Below, in pieces: positions 8,101-16,948 of a stretch of DNA of 36,540 nt. How positions within the stretch are numbered: position 1 is the stretch's first letter; the number at the start of each line of letters is the position of its first letter. The translations under genes were made by a program, and so were the position numbers. This DNA is from Coxiellaceae bacterium UBA6002 (lineage in GTDB: Bacteria; Pseudomonadota; Gammaproteobacteria; UBA6002). Location: positions 36,797 through 73,336 of the forward strand of contig DJAM01000145.1 in NCBI GenBank assembly GCA_002429595.1, in the 5' to 3' direction. A model generated the notes under the pieces. The model was not told the origin of the DNA and did not search any database. It saw nothing but the letters and a program-made list of their open reading frames with translations.

Positions 8101-9287
8101 TGGGAAGCCCCAGGATTTTACCTCCACCACCTGATTTGCCACCCACTAAAGACTCTAGAGAAAATCCAACGTTGTCCACTGCATTTACAATGGCTATTTT
8201 TCTACGAAAAGCTATAAACCGTAACGATTCGCCAGATGTGTATCGTCAAATCGATGGTGATCTTCAAAGTCTTCTTGCTAACTATGCTGTCATGGAATGT
8301 TTTAAATTTAGACACAACCTCATGCAATTAAAAACACGGTTAATGGCTACTCGAGTTACGGGTATGCCGGCCAGAAAACAATATTATGAAAGAAAGTGTA
8401 GTTCTAGTGATAAAAACATATTCTTATCTATTGTCCAGCACAAGGCGTTTCGTAAAAATAATAATGATATTTTTCACTCGTTACTTAATGATAATGAAGG
8501 ATCGACTTATTATTCTTTAAAAGATGGCGTCGTACATTGTCATATTGCAGTTGGATCTCGTGAGAATCGAACGACATTAGATTGTGAAATCTTTGTAGAT
8601 TACACTCGTCCAAAGACTCCTGTTTATATCATGGTTGATGAAAAAACGCCTATTTATTTCAGTAATCTTGATCAAGCCGCAACCGAATATAAACTGAACT
8701 TGATGTTGAACAAATCATCCCTTGCCCCAACGTTCAATAGTTTCCAAAAAACCATCAATAGTCCGGAAAATGCTTTTGAACTAAAATCAAGACTATTAGA
8801 TCTTCGTACTGCCCTCGTTAATGAAGCTTACAGCGGCAAAGCCACTGCAGAAGATAACGTGGAGAAGGTGGTATCAGGAATGAATACGATGATAGTAGGT
8901 ATGCATCAAACTAAAGACAGCGCAATCAAATCACTATACTACGAAAATTGTAAAAAAGAATTAACCAGTGTAACCGCATTTGATTCGCCACTAGGAAAGG
9001 CTATCAGACCTGTTTTAACGATGGTAGCTGCCATAGTCATTGGTGTTGTGATTGGTGCGCTGATAGGCGTTGCATTAGGTGCATTCACAGGGCCCGGTGC
9101 AGTTGCAACCGGCTTAGCTGGTGCTATTAAAGGTGGCTTGCTTGGCGCTAAGGCAGGAGTCGGTGTCGGAGCGGGTTACGAAATTTACAATACGTTATCT
9201 TTTTGGGGCAAGCCTAAAATTGAGCAGTCTGTGATTGCAGCGTGTGAGGCTGCTAAGGAAAGTAGTCATATTGCGGTTTCTGCTTAG
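5133..9287 (+). CDS. Very large hypothetical protein with C-terminal glycine-zipper membrane hairpin
   Basis: 1384 residues starting at GTG, chosen because AGAGG sits 8 bases upstream. No signal peptide. The N-terminal 130 residues are mixed alpha/beta; most of the rest (about 150-1250) is predicted mainly helical by its charge and leucine spacing, with alpha-solenoid-like stretches (for example WDEALRWANFIMQANED), but no repeat family can be named. A Pro-rich patch (ILPPPPDLPP) lies near residue 992. The C terminus (about 1289-1350) is a pair of Gly/Ala/Val-rich segments with GxxxG-type spacing, able to insert in a membrane as a hairpin. Large helical proteins with such a C-terminal hydrophobic hairpin are common among intracellular-bacterial effectors and also toxins. 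Neither role is shown. The gene is monocistronic, flanked by repeats downstream. Confidence 0.75.
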   Translation: MLTLDEIKRYYRVKKFTFNVNRKGKPVAQTVHCVPNALHERYSFAPFDRLKLKTGQGTLITYENEFLILEDTAAGLLAIAINVPPLTAKDHGIEKLENDGFVHPALIPAIKIFDVRKPFFGYEGFKYFSSEWLPYERTLGDLLNPSNILDIHHYRASLEAAILMYASAAEKTQDWPARTIFRFRQLQLRTKLRELDSSPLIEADVQQQDQLEAEVIKLFLQYIDPLEFFAYIHLKATLSVAEIKMMETKLDALDDDLKRRLGNETSNGKLRESIFSRLYTFGGQTTNLTYLDFLLREQQFVLAYDWLERQNDKPKTDEGQKFVDFYAALENLQCRRYPQKFYSYQWLSALPESPSDLDIFSHAEYLFFNVLDNNLAQGYLTRAEALYKQVSNSNRVLFLLARIRLLHIRTLTRPMSDEVLHLQRYKAELLKELSKLASPAAFDELLRIYRRKETSPEVRSKILDTFWGNIEKLGSLKEEVIELLLDRKYTPTEDIADFTTRCLHVTETLAPQVQSRLKQKLLQNYSSNRVSVAHQFYVEKNWDEALRWANFIMQANEDSSTDSLTAAALEPYALISEDVSTENDLIRNRLRYYLFRHAVASDDVETADYYYKGIDNKILDTGSLPGFMTLESDFKNLKYRHLYTLAKDLESELKRWLTIRSFEYFELFLQFQQLFAKFELPTTDNCGVQLEEFEYALKGIIGSRWKNIQNTRNSYIYDNMTGLNQKFAVLASAIDRDRRYHILMPTLRDDDHNIAIKDLEFGQFILTPDKKQFIHLGNLISNMVLRINNGECNRPVFPYPLAYYNHITEVMDVTEELLTEDEVKALSLLVPQAPSFLTLAKNRLAAKKMTALGAFQELRAALSRGDISDGKYHFDDNAGADSMTAVGNFKCWFEALQPDQRLIIEQLPRFNEIKTRLFKSLEKVVAEAEREKTGVRSLNQNTNDCINLIGDIVDSFINTNRERLNAITSGTGFVADAEWEAECHRFISSVGSPRILPPPPDLPPTKDSRENPTLSTAFTMAIFLRKAINRNDSPDVYRQIDGDLQSLLANYAVMECFKFRHNLMQLKTRLMATRVTGMPARKQYYERKCSSSDKNIFLSIVQHKAFRKNNNDIFHSLLNDNEGSTYYSLKDGVVHCHIAVGSRENRTTLDCEIFVDYTRPKTPVYIMVDEKTPIYFSNLDQAATEYKLNLMLNKSSLAPTFNSFQKTINSPENAFELKSRLLDLRTALVNEAYSGKATAEDNVEKVVSGMNTMIVGMHQTKDSAIKSLYYENCKKELTSVTAFDSPLGKAIRPVLTMVAAIVIGVVIGALIGVALGAFTGPGAVATGLAGAIKGGLLGAKAGVGVGAGYEIYNTLSFWGKPKIEQSVIAACEAAKESSHIAVSA

Positions 9288-9292
9288 TTCCT

Positions 9293-9427
9293 GTCGTTCC
9301 CGCGAAGGGGGAATCCATTCCTGGGTGCGCTCTGAAGAATGGGTTCCCGCCTGCGCGGGAATGACAACTAAGAATATATCAGCTGTTTTACTTAAGTTGA
9401 CAGCTATGCGCCTTCGCGGGAATGACA
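9293..9427. repeat. Paired palindromic repeats downstream of the large gene
   Basis: Two opposed units (GTCGTTCCCGCG at 9293 and CGCGGGAATGAC ending at 9365) enclose a spacer whose ends also pair (CCATTC with GAATGG), making one long imperfect stem. A third half unit, CCTTCGCGGGAATGAC, ends at 9426, directly before the stop of the convergent radical SAM gene. The same two-unit inverted layout is seen at 34607-34679. Confidence 0.75.
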
Positions 9428-9429
9428 TC

Positions 9430-10488
9430 TTAATCCCATAGCTCAAATTGTGGACTTAAATTCGGACGCTTAAAAAGCGTAGTGGCTAATGAGGGATCAG
9501 CACTTACATTTAATTGCAATTTCTTACAAGCAAGCATAAATCGAGTTGCTAGCAACTGCGCATAATTCCCCTCTCCTCTCATTCTCTTACCAAAAGTTGA
9601 ATCATACTCTTTGCCGCCTCGCATTTGCATGATGATGCTCATAACATGTTTAGCGCGGTCCGGATAATGCTCTTGCAGCCATTCTTTGAATAAATCTTTA
9701 ACTTCGTGTGGGAGTCTGACTAAAACATAACTGGCGTGCTTTGCTCCTGCTTCTTTTATCTTCTGGAGTATCGTTTCTAATTCCATATCATTAATCATAG
9801 GAATAATAGGTGCAACCATAGCTCTTACTGGTACGCCCACTTGAGTTAAGTTGCGGATGACTCGAAGTCTCGCAAAAGGTGCTGCTGTTCGGGGCTCTAA
9901 AATTGTTTTTAATTTTGAAGATAATGAGGTGACACTAACCGCGACTCTTACTAAATTTTTACTGGCAAGCTCAGATAAAATATCTAAATCACGTTCGATT
10001 AAACTACCTTTAGTAATTAAGGCGACGGGGTGGTGATAACGATTTAACACCTCAAGGAGTTTGCGCGTGACTAGTAATTCTTTTTCAGCTGGCTGATAGG
10101 GATCGGTATTGGCTCCAATTACAATAGTTTTACAAACGTATTTTTTTTTGGCAAGTTCTGATTCTAGTAATAGATGAGCATGTTCTTTGTAGAATATTTT
10201 TGTTTCGAAATCTAAGCCTGGGGAGAGATTAACATAAGAGTGTGCGGGTCGTGCATAACAATAAATGCAACCATGCTCACAACCGCGATAAGGATTAATA
10301 GATTGATCGAAACCAATATCAGGTGAATCGTTGGTAGTAATGATGCTCTTAGCCGGTTCTTTGATCAGCGTGGTTTCAAGAAGCGGCAACTCTTCCTCGA
10401 TGTCCCAGCCATCGTGAAATGCTTCACGATTTTCTTTTTCGAATCTGCCATCAGGATTAGAAAATGCGCCGCGATTTTTTGTTTTCAT
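9430..10488 (-). CDS. PA0069-family radical SAM protein (SplB-like)
   Basis: 352 residues. The radical SAM iron-sulfur motif is of the C-x3-C-x2-C type: C70, C74 and C77 in YRGCEHGCIYCYARP. The preceding SPDIGFDQSINPYRG and following conserved HSYVN are characteristic of the PA0069 family, related to spore photoproduct lyase but with no proven substrate. IVIGANTDPYQPAE and ALITKGSLIERD are further matching core segments of the barrel. The start is supported by AGAGGAGC 8 bases upstream. It lies 30 bases beyond the stop of ligD on the same strand and is probably co-transcribed with it. A role in DNA or RNA lesion repair has been suggested by such pairings but is inference here. Confidence 0.9.
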   Translation of the reverse strand: MKTKNRGAFSNPDGRFEKENREAFHDGWDIEEELPLLETTLIKEPAKSIITTNDSPDIGFDQSINPYRGCEHGCIYCYARPAHSYVNLSPGLDFETKIFYKEHAHLLLESELAKKKYVCKTIVIGANTDPYQPAEKELLVTRKLLEVLNRYHHPVALITKGSLIERDLDILSELASKNLVRVAVSVTSLSSKLKTILEPRTAAPFARLRVIRNLTQVGVPVRAMVAPIIPMINDMELETILQKIKEAGAKHASYVLVRLPHEVKDLFKEWLQEHYPDRAKHVMSIIMQMRGGKEYDSTFGKRMRGEGNYAQLLATRFMLACKKLQLNVSADPSLATTLFKRPNLSPQFELWD

Positions 10489-10518
10489 CGTACTCGCTCC
10501 TCTACCTGATCAATATTT

Positions 10519-13056
10519 TTATAACCCTAGCGTTTTCCTTATTTTAATCGTAATTGATTGTTTTGTCTTTAGCATATCTTCCCATGGATCACCTTTTAGT
10601 GACTTTAATCTTTTGTTAACATTGTCGATAGTGAAGCTGTCTGAATGAATTTTAGTCGTCAACTCATCCCAATAGAGCGGCATTGCAATTGTGGCATTGG
10701 GCTTAGCGCGTGTTGAGTAGGGAGCAATTGAAGTTGCTCCTCTTGAGTTACGAAGGTAATCGATAAAAACCTTCCCTACCCTTTTTGCTTTGCTCATTGT
10801 GGCTATATATTTCTTAGGATTTAACTCGACGATTAAATCTGCTATTCGCTTAGTAAAATCTTTAATCTCATCCCAGTCTAACGTTGCCCGTATGGGTACC
10901 ACCACGTGCAAACCTTTCCCTCCAGTTGTTTTAACAAAACTTATTAAACCTAATTGTTCAAGAAATTGCCTTAAAAGATTAGCTGTTGCAATGACTTCTA
11001 CCCAAGGAACGTCAGGTGCAGGATCCAAATCGAAAATAATTCGATCCGGCTTCTCGACATTCTTGATCGTACTACCCCAAGGATGTAATTCCAAAACTCC
11101 CATCTGGACGACGCCTAGGAGACCATCAACATTATTGAGGTAGATATAAGGTTCTACACCACCGTTTTCTTCAATTAAAACTTCCTTTAATGATTTGGGA
11201 ACGGACTCATTATAATGTTTTTGATAAAAGCATTTTGCTGCTGCACCGTGAGGGCATCTGAGCAACGTTAACGGTCGATTTTTAATATGGGGTAAAATTA
11301 ATTCCGCTACACTTTCATAATAAGTGATTAGATTTTTTTTCGTGGTTCCAAGTTTTGGATAGAGAACTTTATCTAAGTTGGTAAATTTAACGAGTTTAGA
11401 AGATGGCTCGTTTTGCTTTGGCATGTCTTTAGGCTCCTCTAAATTTACCGCGGTTGCTCTTTTATCCATGCGTAATCCTTTAAATGAAGGATGTCGTAAA
11501 AGGCCTTCGCTGGTGATACTTAAAAATTCAATCTCTGCCACTAAAGTTGGCTGCAACCAGTGAATATGACGAGTATTTTTTTCGGGATAATGAACAAATG
11601 GCATTTTTCTTTGTTCATGTTTTTTCAAAATAACGGAAAGCTCTCTGAGAGAATTTTGTGTAAATCCTGTGCCAACCTTGCCACAATAAATCAGGTCCTT
11701 TCCTTCGTAGTAGCCCAATAATAAAGCGCCGAAATGTTCGCGTGACGATTTTGGATCGGTAAAGCCTCCAATGACGAATTCTTGTCGTTGTGTGCACTTG
11801 ATTTTTAACCATTCTTTAGTTCGTTTCTCTAGGTAATGACTCGTTATTTTTTTAGAAATAATGCCCTCAAGATCAAGATCGCAAGCATTTTGAAAAACTA
11901 CCGAACCATCTCCAATGACATGATCATTGTATTTTATTTCAGGCGTCCCTCGTTGCACTCCAAGTATTTTCTTAAGGAGTTGTTTGCGTTCAAGTAATGG
12001 AGTTTCTAATAAACTGTAACCATCATAATAAAGTAGATCAAATGCATAAAAAATCAATTGCGTCTGGATAGTTGTTTCTTCGAGTGAATTTTGAAGAAGC
12101 TGAAAATTTGCTTTGCGCTCTTTATCAAGAGCAACCACTTCACCATCAAGAATAATATCTTTCAGATTTAATTTGGTTATGGCTGCTGCAAGTCTTGGAA
12201 AATGATATGTCCAGTCATTACCGCGTCTTGTATACAAAGAGACTTTGCCTTTTTTAACTTGAGCAAGTAGTCGATAACCATCCCATTTAATTTCATGTAA
12301 CCAGCTATCCCCTTCTGGCGGTTTTATCACTAAAGTGGCCAATTCTGGTCTCACGTCTTGCAAAAAACGTGATCTCTTTGCACCTTCTAAATTTTTTAAA
12401 TCAATTTTTGGCAGTTTTTTTTTACGTGGAGATTTTTTTTGTGGATGCTTGGATTGCTCGCCCTTTTGCGTCCACACGCGATCTGAGTCTTCTTTAATTT
12501 CTTTCAAGCTACGATCTGATTTGGCGCTGTATGGTTGCTGTACGGTAACGTCATAATCTTTTTCGGAACAACTATATTCGTCCGTCACCTTAAATAGTAA
12601 CCACTGCTCCTTACTGGTAGAACGTCCGCGTGTACGGATTAATTTCCAACGTCCATGTAATTTTTTACCGTGTAAAGCAATAGACAAATTTCCTTTGTGG
12701 TACGCGGCAATGGGATCATCATCGAGCGGCTCCCAATAACCTTTGTCCCAGATCATCACAGTACCGCCACCATATTGCCCTTCAGGAATAATACCTTCGA
12801 ATTTAGCATACTCAATTGGATGATCTTCGACATGCACGGCTAGATGTTTTATTTTTGGGTCTAAGCTAGGACCTTTGGGCACTGCCCAACTTTTCAATGT
12901 ACCCTCTAGCTCAAGTCGGAAGTCATAATGCAAATGGCTTGCAGCATGTTTCTGGATGACATAAATAAGCTGCTGTTTTTTGATTTGTTTGTGCTTGCCA
13001 TATGGCTCTGAGGTGTGAGCGAAATCTCTTTTTCGATGGTATTCTTTTAGACTCAT
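10519..13056 (-). CDS. ligD: ATP-dependent DNA ligase D (phosphoesterase-ligase-polymerase)
   Basis: 845 residues, the same size and domain order as the Pseudomonas enzyme. Residues about 1-175: 3'-phosphoesterase (HAASHLHYDFRLE, HVEDHP, EGQYGGGTVMIWD). A Lys-rich link follows (about 200-218). Residues about 230-530: ATP-dependent ligase with adenylated Lys in KWDG (K257) and ILDGEVV. Residues about 553-845: primase/polymerase domain with the metal motif DLDPAP (Asp about 674 and 676) and TGGKGLHVVVP. The enzyme processes and seals double-strand breaks in bacterial end joining, normally with Ku; no Ku gene is in this window. The start is fixed by an almost ideal Shine-Dalgarno sequence, AAGGAGGTG (13061-13069 on the other strand). 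It probably heads an operon with the radical SAM gene. Confidence 0.95.
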   Translation of the reverse strand: MSLKEYHRKRDFAHTSEPYGKHKQIKKQQLIYVIQKHAASHLHYDFRLELEGTLKSWAVPKGPSLDPKIKHLAVHVEDHPIEYAKFEGIIPEGQYGGGTVMIWDKGYWEPLDDDPIAAYHKGNLSIALHGKKLHGRWKLIRTRGRSTSKEQWLLFKVTDEYSCSEKDYDVTVQQPYSAKSDRSLKEIKEDSDRVWTQKGEQSKHPQKKSPRKKKLPKIDLKNLEGAKRSRFLQDVRPELATLVIKPPEGDSWLHEIKWDGYRLLAQVKKGKVSLYTRRGNDWTYHFPRLAAAITKLNLKDIILDGEVVALDKERKANFQLLQNSLEETTIQTQLIFYAFDLLYYDGYSLLETPLLERKQLLKKILGVQRGTPEIKYNDHVIGDGSVVFQNACDLDLEGIISKKITSHYLEKRTKEWLKIKCTQRQEFVIGGFTDPKSSREHFGALLLGYYEGKDLIYCGKVGTGFTQNSLRELSVILKKHEQRKMPFVHYPEKNTRHIHWLQPTLVAEIEFLSITSEGLLRHPSFKGLRMDKRATAVNLEEPKDMPKQNEPSSKLVKFTNLDKVLYPKLGTTKKNLITYYESVAELILPHIKNRPLTLLRCPHGAAAKCFYQKHYNESVPKSLKEVLIEENGGVEPYIYLNNVDGLLGVVQMGVLELHPWGSTIKNVEKPDRIIFDLDPAPDVPWVEVIATANLLRQFLEQLGLISFVKTTGGKGLHVVVPIRATLDWDEIKDFTKRIADLIVELNPKKYIATMSKAKRVGKVFIDYLRNSRGATSIAPYSTRAKPNATIAMPLYWDELTTKIHSDSFTIDNVNKRLKSLKGDPWEDMLKTKQSITIKIRKTLGL

Positions 13057-13137
13057 AAAGCACCTCCTTGATAAAGTTTAGCACTCCATAGATAGCAACT
13101 TGGCCTATACTTAATTTTATTTATCAAAGGAATGATG

Positions 13138-14187
13138 ATGAAAATAGCAATGCTTTCTCCTCTTTATGAAAGTGTTCCTCCGAAACTTTATGGCGGCACT
13201 GAGCGAGTGGTTGATAACCTTTGTCGCGGACTGCATGAACTTGGTCAGGAAGTTGTTTTATTCGCTAGCCAAGATTCACAAACTCAAGGAGAGTTGGTGC
13301 CAATTGTTCCTGAGGCTTTGCGATTAACTAATCCTCCTATTGAACAAGATCTGCCATACATTATGCTGCAGATTGGCAAAGTCCTGGACCGCTTAGATGA
13401 ATTTGATATTGTCCATAATCACATTGATTTTGCACCTTACCCATTCATCAATAAGAGTCCATGTCCGTGGTTGACAACATTGCATGGCCGGTTGGACTAT
13501 CCGGATCTGCAATTGCTCTATCAAAATTATTCTCACCTGTCATTAGCGAGTATTTCTTATGCCCAACGTAAACCTCTAGCTTTCTGTAATTGGGCTGGAA
13601 ATATTTATCATGGCATTAATGTTCAAGGTTTAACACCTAAGTATGAAAAAGGTAACTATCTGGCTTTCTTGGGTCGGATTTGTGAAGATAAGGGAACACA
13701 TCGTGCAATTGAAATTGCGAAACGATCTGGTATTCCACTTAAAATTGCAGCGAAAGTCGGCGCTCAGGATCAAGCGTATTTTGATAATGTCATCAAAAAA
13801 GAAATTGATGGTCAGCATATTGAGTTCATCGGAGAAATTAATGAAGAGCAAAAGTCTGAGTTTTTGGGAAACGCACTTGCTGTCCTCACTCCAATAGATT
13901 GGCCAGAGCCCTTTGGTTTAGTAGTCATCGAATCCTATGCTTGCGGTACACCTGTCATTGGCAGACCGTGTGGATCCCTTCCTGAAATCATTGAAGATGG
14001 TAAGACTGGTTTTTTACGTGATACGACTGAAGAAATCATTCAAGCGGTTTTCGAGTGTGAAAAGTTGGATAGGCGCTATATTCGGCAAATTGCTGAAGAG
14101 AATTTCTCTTATCAAACGATGGCTAGCAGGTATTTAGCTTTGTATAATGAATTGATTAGCTTAGAGCTAACGCCTGAAACAGCCTGA
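13138..14187 (+). CDS. Family 4 glycosyltransferase
   Basis: About 349 residues starting at the third of three consecutive ATG codons (13132, 13135, 13138); AAAGGA at 13126-13131 is best spaced for the third. N-terminal Rossmann half: MKIAMLSPLYESVPP and YGGTERVVDNLCRGL, the acceptor-side glycine loop. C-terminal half: YLAFLGRICEDKG and the EX7E motif (E-P-F-G-L-V-V-I-E), then CGTPVIG, GSLPEII and G-K-T-G-F, which together bind the nucleotide-sugar. It is a retaining GT-B enzyme; donor and acceptor cannot be told from sequence. No polysaccharide or LPS genes surround it. It is divergent from ligD with 75 bases between, and the MFS gene follows 49 bases downstream. Confidence 0.9.
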   Translation: MKIAMLSPLYESVPPKLYGGTERVVDNLCRGLHELGQEVVLFASQDSQTQGELVPIVPEALRLTNPPIEQDLPYIMLQIGKVLDRLDEFDIVHNHIDFAPYPFINKSPCPWLTTLHGRLDYPDLQLLYQNYSHLSLASISYAQRKPLAFCNWAGNIYHGINVQGLTPKYEKGNYLAFLGRICEDKGTHRAIEIAKRSGIPLKIAAKVGAQDQAYFDNVIKKEIDGQHIEFIGEINEEQKSEFLGNALAVLTPIDWPEPFGLVVIESYACGTPVIGRPCGSLPEIIEDGKTGFLRDTTEEIIQAVFECEKLDRRYIRQIAEENFSYQTMASRYLALYNELISLELTPETA

Positions 14188-14236
14188 ATCCCGTATATTA
14201 TAATTCTGATAGCCTTCTAAACTTGGTTCAAAAAGT

Positions 14237-15454
14237 ATGACCCAGCTTGAAATGCAGGAACAAAAATCCATCACTTTATTGCTATTTCTCATTTTAGTTA
14301 TCATCGCAACTCTCGCTGATATTACGGCTGATATGTATGTTCCGTCTCTACCGGCTATTACTCAGGCGCTTAACAGCAGCGCATCAGCAGTACAGCTAAC
14401 GCTTTCTTTTTACTTAATGGGATTTGGCCTAGCTCATTTGATTTATGGCCCACTTTCCGACCGTATTGGCAGAAGAAAGCCTCTGTTATTTGGCATTAGT
14501 TTAGCAGTCATTGGGGGCGTTACAGCGCTTTTTGCCAATTCGGTATGGGTATTGATCATAGGGCGTCTCTTACAAGGGTGCGGTCTGGCTGCTTGCAATG
14601 CTATTGGCCGAGCTTTGCTGCGAGACGTTTTATCAGGAACTCATCTCGCGAGAATTGGCTCTTTGATGGGGATGGTCATGGTTTTTGTGATGACTGCTTC
14701 CCCAACGCTGGGAGGATACCTGCAAAAATATTTCTCTTGGCGTGCTACTTTCTTAGTGCTCTCTGCCTATACTGCGATAGTTTGGCTAATTCTCTATTTC
14801 AAACTTCCGGAAACTAACCGTAATCTCAATCCAACAGCGACCAGAATTAAAATGATGGCACAGAACTATTCTTTATTGATTCGAAACAGTTCATTTCTGA
14901 GCTATACTTTATGCGCGAGCTTTGCCTATGCCGGAATCTTATCTTATCTAACCGCTGCTCCTTTTATTCTGCAAAAAGTCGTTGGTTTGACACCAGTACA
15001 ATTTGGTTGGCTTTCATTTGTGGTAGGGGGATCGATTTTTACTAGTGCGTATATCAATAGCCAAATGGTAATGAAAAAAGGAATTGCCAATATGGTCTTA
15101 ATAGGGATCTGTTGCATGTTATCGGGCAGTTTATTGATGTTGCTATTCGCATCGTTAGGGAAGATCAATACAGTAGTCATTATGTTACCGGTTGCTATTT
15201 TTTGCTTGGGCGCAGGACTTTGTTGTGCTAACGCACAAGCAGGCGCTTTGCTGGATGTAGCCCACATTGCGGGTATCGCAAGTGCATTATATGGTTGCTT
15301 TCAGATTATCACCGCAGCCTTGGCCAGCTTGATCATGGCAACTCTGCATGAAGTAAATCAAATGCCATTAGCGTTAATGCTGAGTATTCTAAGTTTACTG
15401 TCATCATTTTTCTGGATCTTTGGCATATACCCGCAAAAGCATCAGGATACTTAA
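14237..15454 (+). CDS. MFS transporter, Bcr/CflA drug-resistance type
   Basis: 405 residues with twelve apparent membrane spans. ADITADMYVPSLPAI in the first span and loop, YGPLSDRIGRRKPLL (MFS motif A) between spans 2 and 3, GRLLQGCGLAACNAIGRALLRD (motif B, with the conserved arginine) and TASPTLGGYL (motif C of drug/H+ antiporters) all match the Bcr/CflA group, which pumps out bicyclomycin, chloramphenicol and similar molecules by proton antiport. The substrate here is not known. Ribosome site is weak (AAAAAG). A TATAAT at 14199-14204 may be its own -10 without a good -35; otherwise it reads on from the glycosyltransferase. Confidence 0.9.
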   Translation: MTQLEMQEQKSITLLLFLILVIIATLADITADMYVPSLPAITQALNSSASAVQLTLSFYLMGFGLAHLIYGPLSDRIGRRKPLLFGISLAVIGGVTALFANSVWVLIIGRLLQGCGLAACNAIGRALLRDVLSGTHLARIGSLMGMVMVFVMTASPTLGGYLQKYFSWRATFLVLSAYTAIVWLILYFKLPETNRNLNPTATRIKMMAQNYSLLIRNSSFLSYTLCASFAYAGILSYLTAAPFILQKVVGLTPVQFGWLSFVVGGSIFTSAYINSQMVMKKGIANMVLIGICCMLSGSLLMLLFASLGKINTVVIMLPVAIFCLGAGLCCANAQAGALLDVAHIAGIASALYGCFQIITAALASLIMATLHEVNQMPLALMLSILSLLSSFFWIFGIYPQKHQDT

Positions 15455-15504
15455 ATGACTTTCTTAGATTAAGGATAAGAAAATTCTAACAAACATCCTT
15501 TTGT

Positions 15505-16886
15505 TTACATGATCCAAGATAGGCCTAAGCCTAGAGTCCATTGGCTGTGTTTGACCCGAAATTCATCCTTGTAGGAATAAAAATTGGCGCTTGTATGGTC
15601 ATAGCGAATTTCTGGTCGAATCAGAACTAATGTTGACTTGTTACATCCTGCAGGTAACAAGATATTGTAGGTAAAGGTATATTCGGTCATGTGTTGTGGC
15701 ACGTTGGTGGAAAAACCTTCAGGGTCGGTGTAATACTCTATTCTAAAAGCAGGCCATACTCATCATTTATTTTGTAGCGCACATAGCCCGCAATACCGGA
15801 CCAATGTGCATCCTGTGTATTATTATTCACCGCATTTTCATCACAACCATAACCAAGATTAAACATGATCCAAAGGCGATCATCGAAGGGTCCAAAATTC
15901 AAAATACCATCAATCATTCTTCGAATGTTAGAACTATTGTTATTTTGTTCTGGTCCTTGTAAATAATTCAGAACGAATGAAACTTTATCAGACAAGTGTA
16001 AACCAAGAGTGGGTCCCCAGGTTTTGCCATTATTATTATCTACAAAAGCACAGTTCCAACCGTTGACAAGATAAAATTCAGTATGAAAAGTCTCGTTCCA
16101 GTTATATTGAAAATGTAAGCCAGTTTCTTGCGCTGGGACGCCATAAGTATTGTAAAAAGAATGGGAGTAATTCCAGTTTTTTACTGGTTCTATATATTCA
16201 CCGCCCATATGCGTGACAAATTTACCAAAATCTACTCGCAAGCCCGTACCAATTGGAAAAATATAACCGATTGAAGCGTGCTGAATGTAACGTAAATCTT
16301 TAACATTTTTTGCTGCAGGAGAATCAAAACCAAAACTGCCAGCAATAGTGTCTGCCAAAATGTCTTGGGTATCTCCAATTGCCAGATCAAGCTTAGCACC
16401 TAGCACGCAACGATCTGGTAATTTTTCTAATTCAATTTCAGCAAGACCTAAAGTTGGTTGATCACTGTGAACATCAAAAACTCGACCTTCAATCGTGATA
16501 TCTCTACCTTTAATTACTGATAAATAATTGAACCTGTTTACTATTTCAGTGGTAGGAGCATTAAAATTATGAATTAGGTAGCCATCGAGCCACCCTCGAT
16601 ATTTCACATCATTAAGCCAGCAACAAGGTGTAATTAGTATTGGGCACAAGCTCTTATCATCTTTGCTCATATAAAGACCAGTCACTGGCCAGGCGGGAGT
16701 GTTAGATTTTTTTTTCTCTTCTTCTTTTTTGTCAGTGTTTTTCTTTTTTTTCTTAGCTTTTTTAATTGGCTTAATACAACAACAATCCACAGTAGCATAA
16801 CTGTTTTCAGCCATAAAAAATAATGAAGTAAAGATCAAAATTGATGCTGTGAATTTATGAAGGTTCTGCATTAATAAGACATCCAT
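15505..16886 (-). pseudogene. BBP2-type outer-membrane porin, broken by a one-base frameshift near its C terminus
   Basis: Two frames make one gene. The first (16886 down to a TAG at 15738-15740) has a signal peptide, a Lys-rich stretch and beta-strands with ETGLHFQYNWN and YLVNGWN, typical of the putative beta-barrel porin-2 family. Near 15745-15748 (AAAA on the plus strand, TTTT on the coding strand) one T appears lost: adding it back gives GLLFRIEYYTDPEG and runs straight into the second frame (PQHMTEYTFTYNILLP ... IRPEIRYD), ending at 15505 with a final SWIM. The repaired protein is about 455-460 residues. The better start may be 16871, preceded by GGATG and giving a cleaner signal peptide. 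Either the porin is inactivated or the base is a sequencing error. Confidence 0.85.
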
Positions 16887-16901
16887 GTTGCTTATGGCCG
16901 A

Positions 16902-16930
16902 ATTATAAAGAGATATTGCAGGTAGGTGAA
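16902..16930 (-). promoter_or_regulatory. Candidate promoter of the porin gene
   Basis: On the minus strand TTCACC (16925-16930) and TATAAT (16902-16907) are separated by 17 bases. Transcription would begin near 16895, about 24 bases before the preferred start at 16871. Confidence 0.45.
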
Positions 16931-16948
16931 GCTATTTTTTAAAATCTA

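Noticed and set aside
9195..9446. Two opposed small ORFs over the repeat region
   Set aside because: They consist of the 3' end of the large gene and translated repeat on each strand, with no independent support.
13057..13137. Ku gene or fragment next to ligD
   Set aside because: Only 81 bases lie here and both flanks are other genes; nothing in the window resembles Ku.
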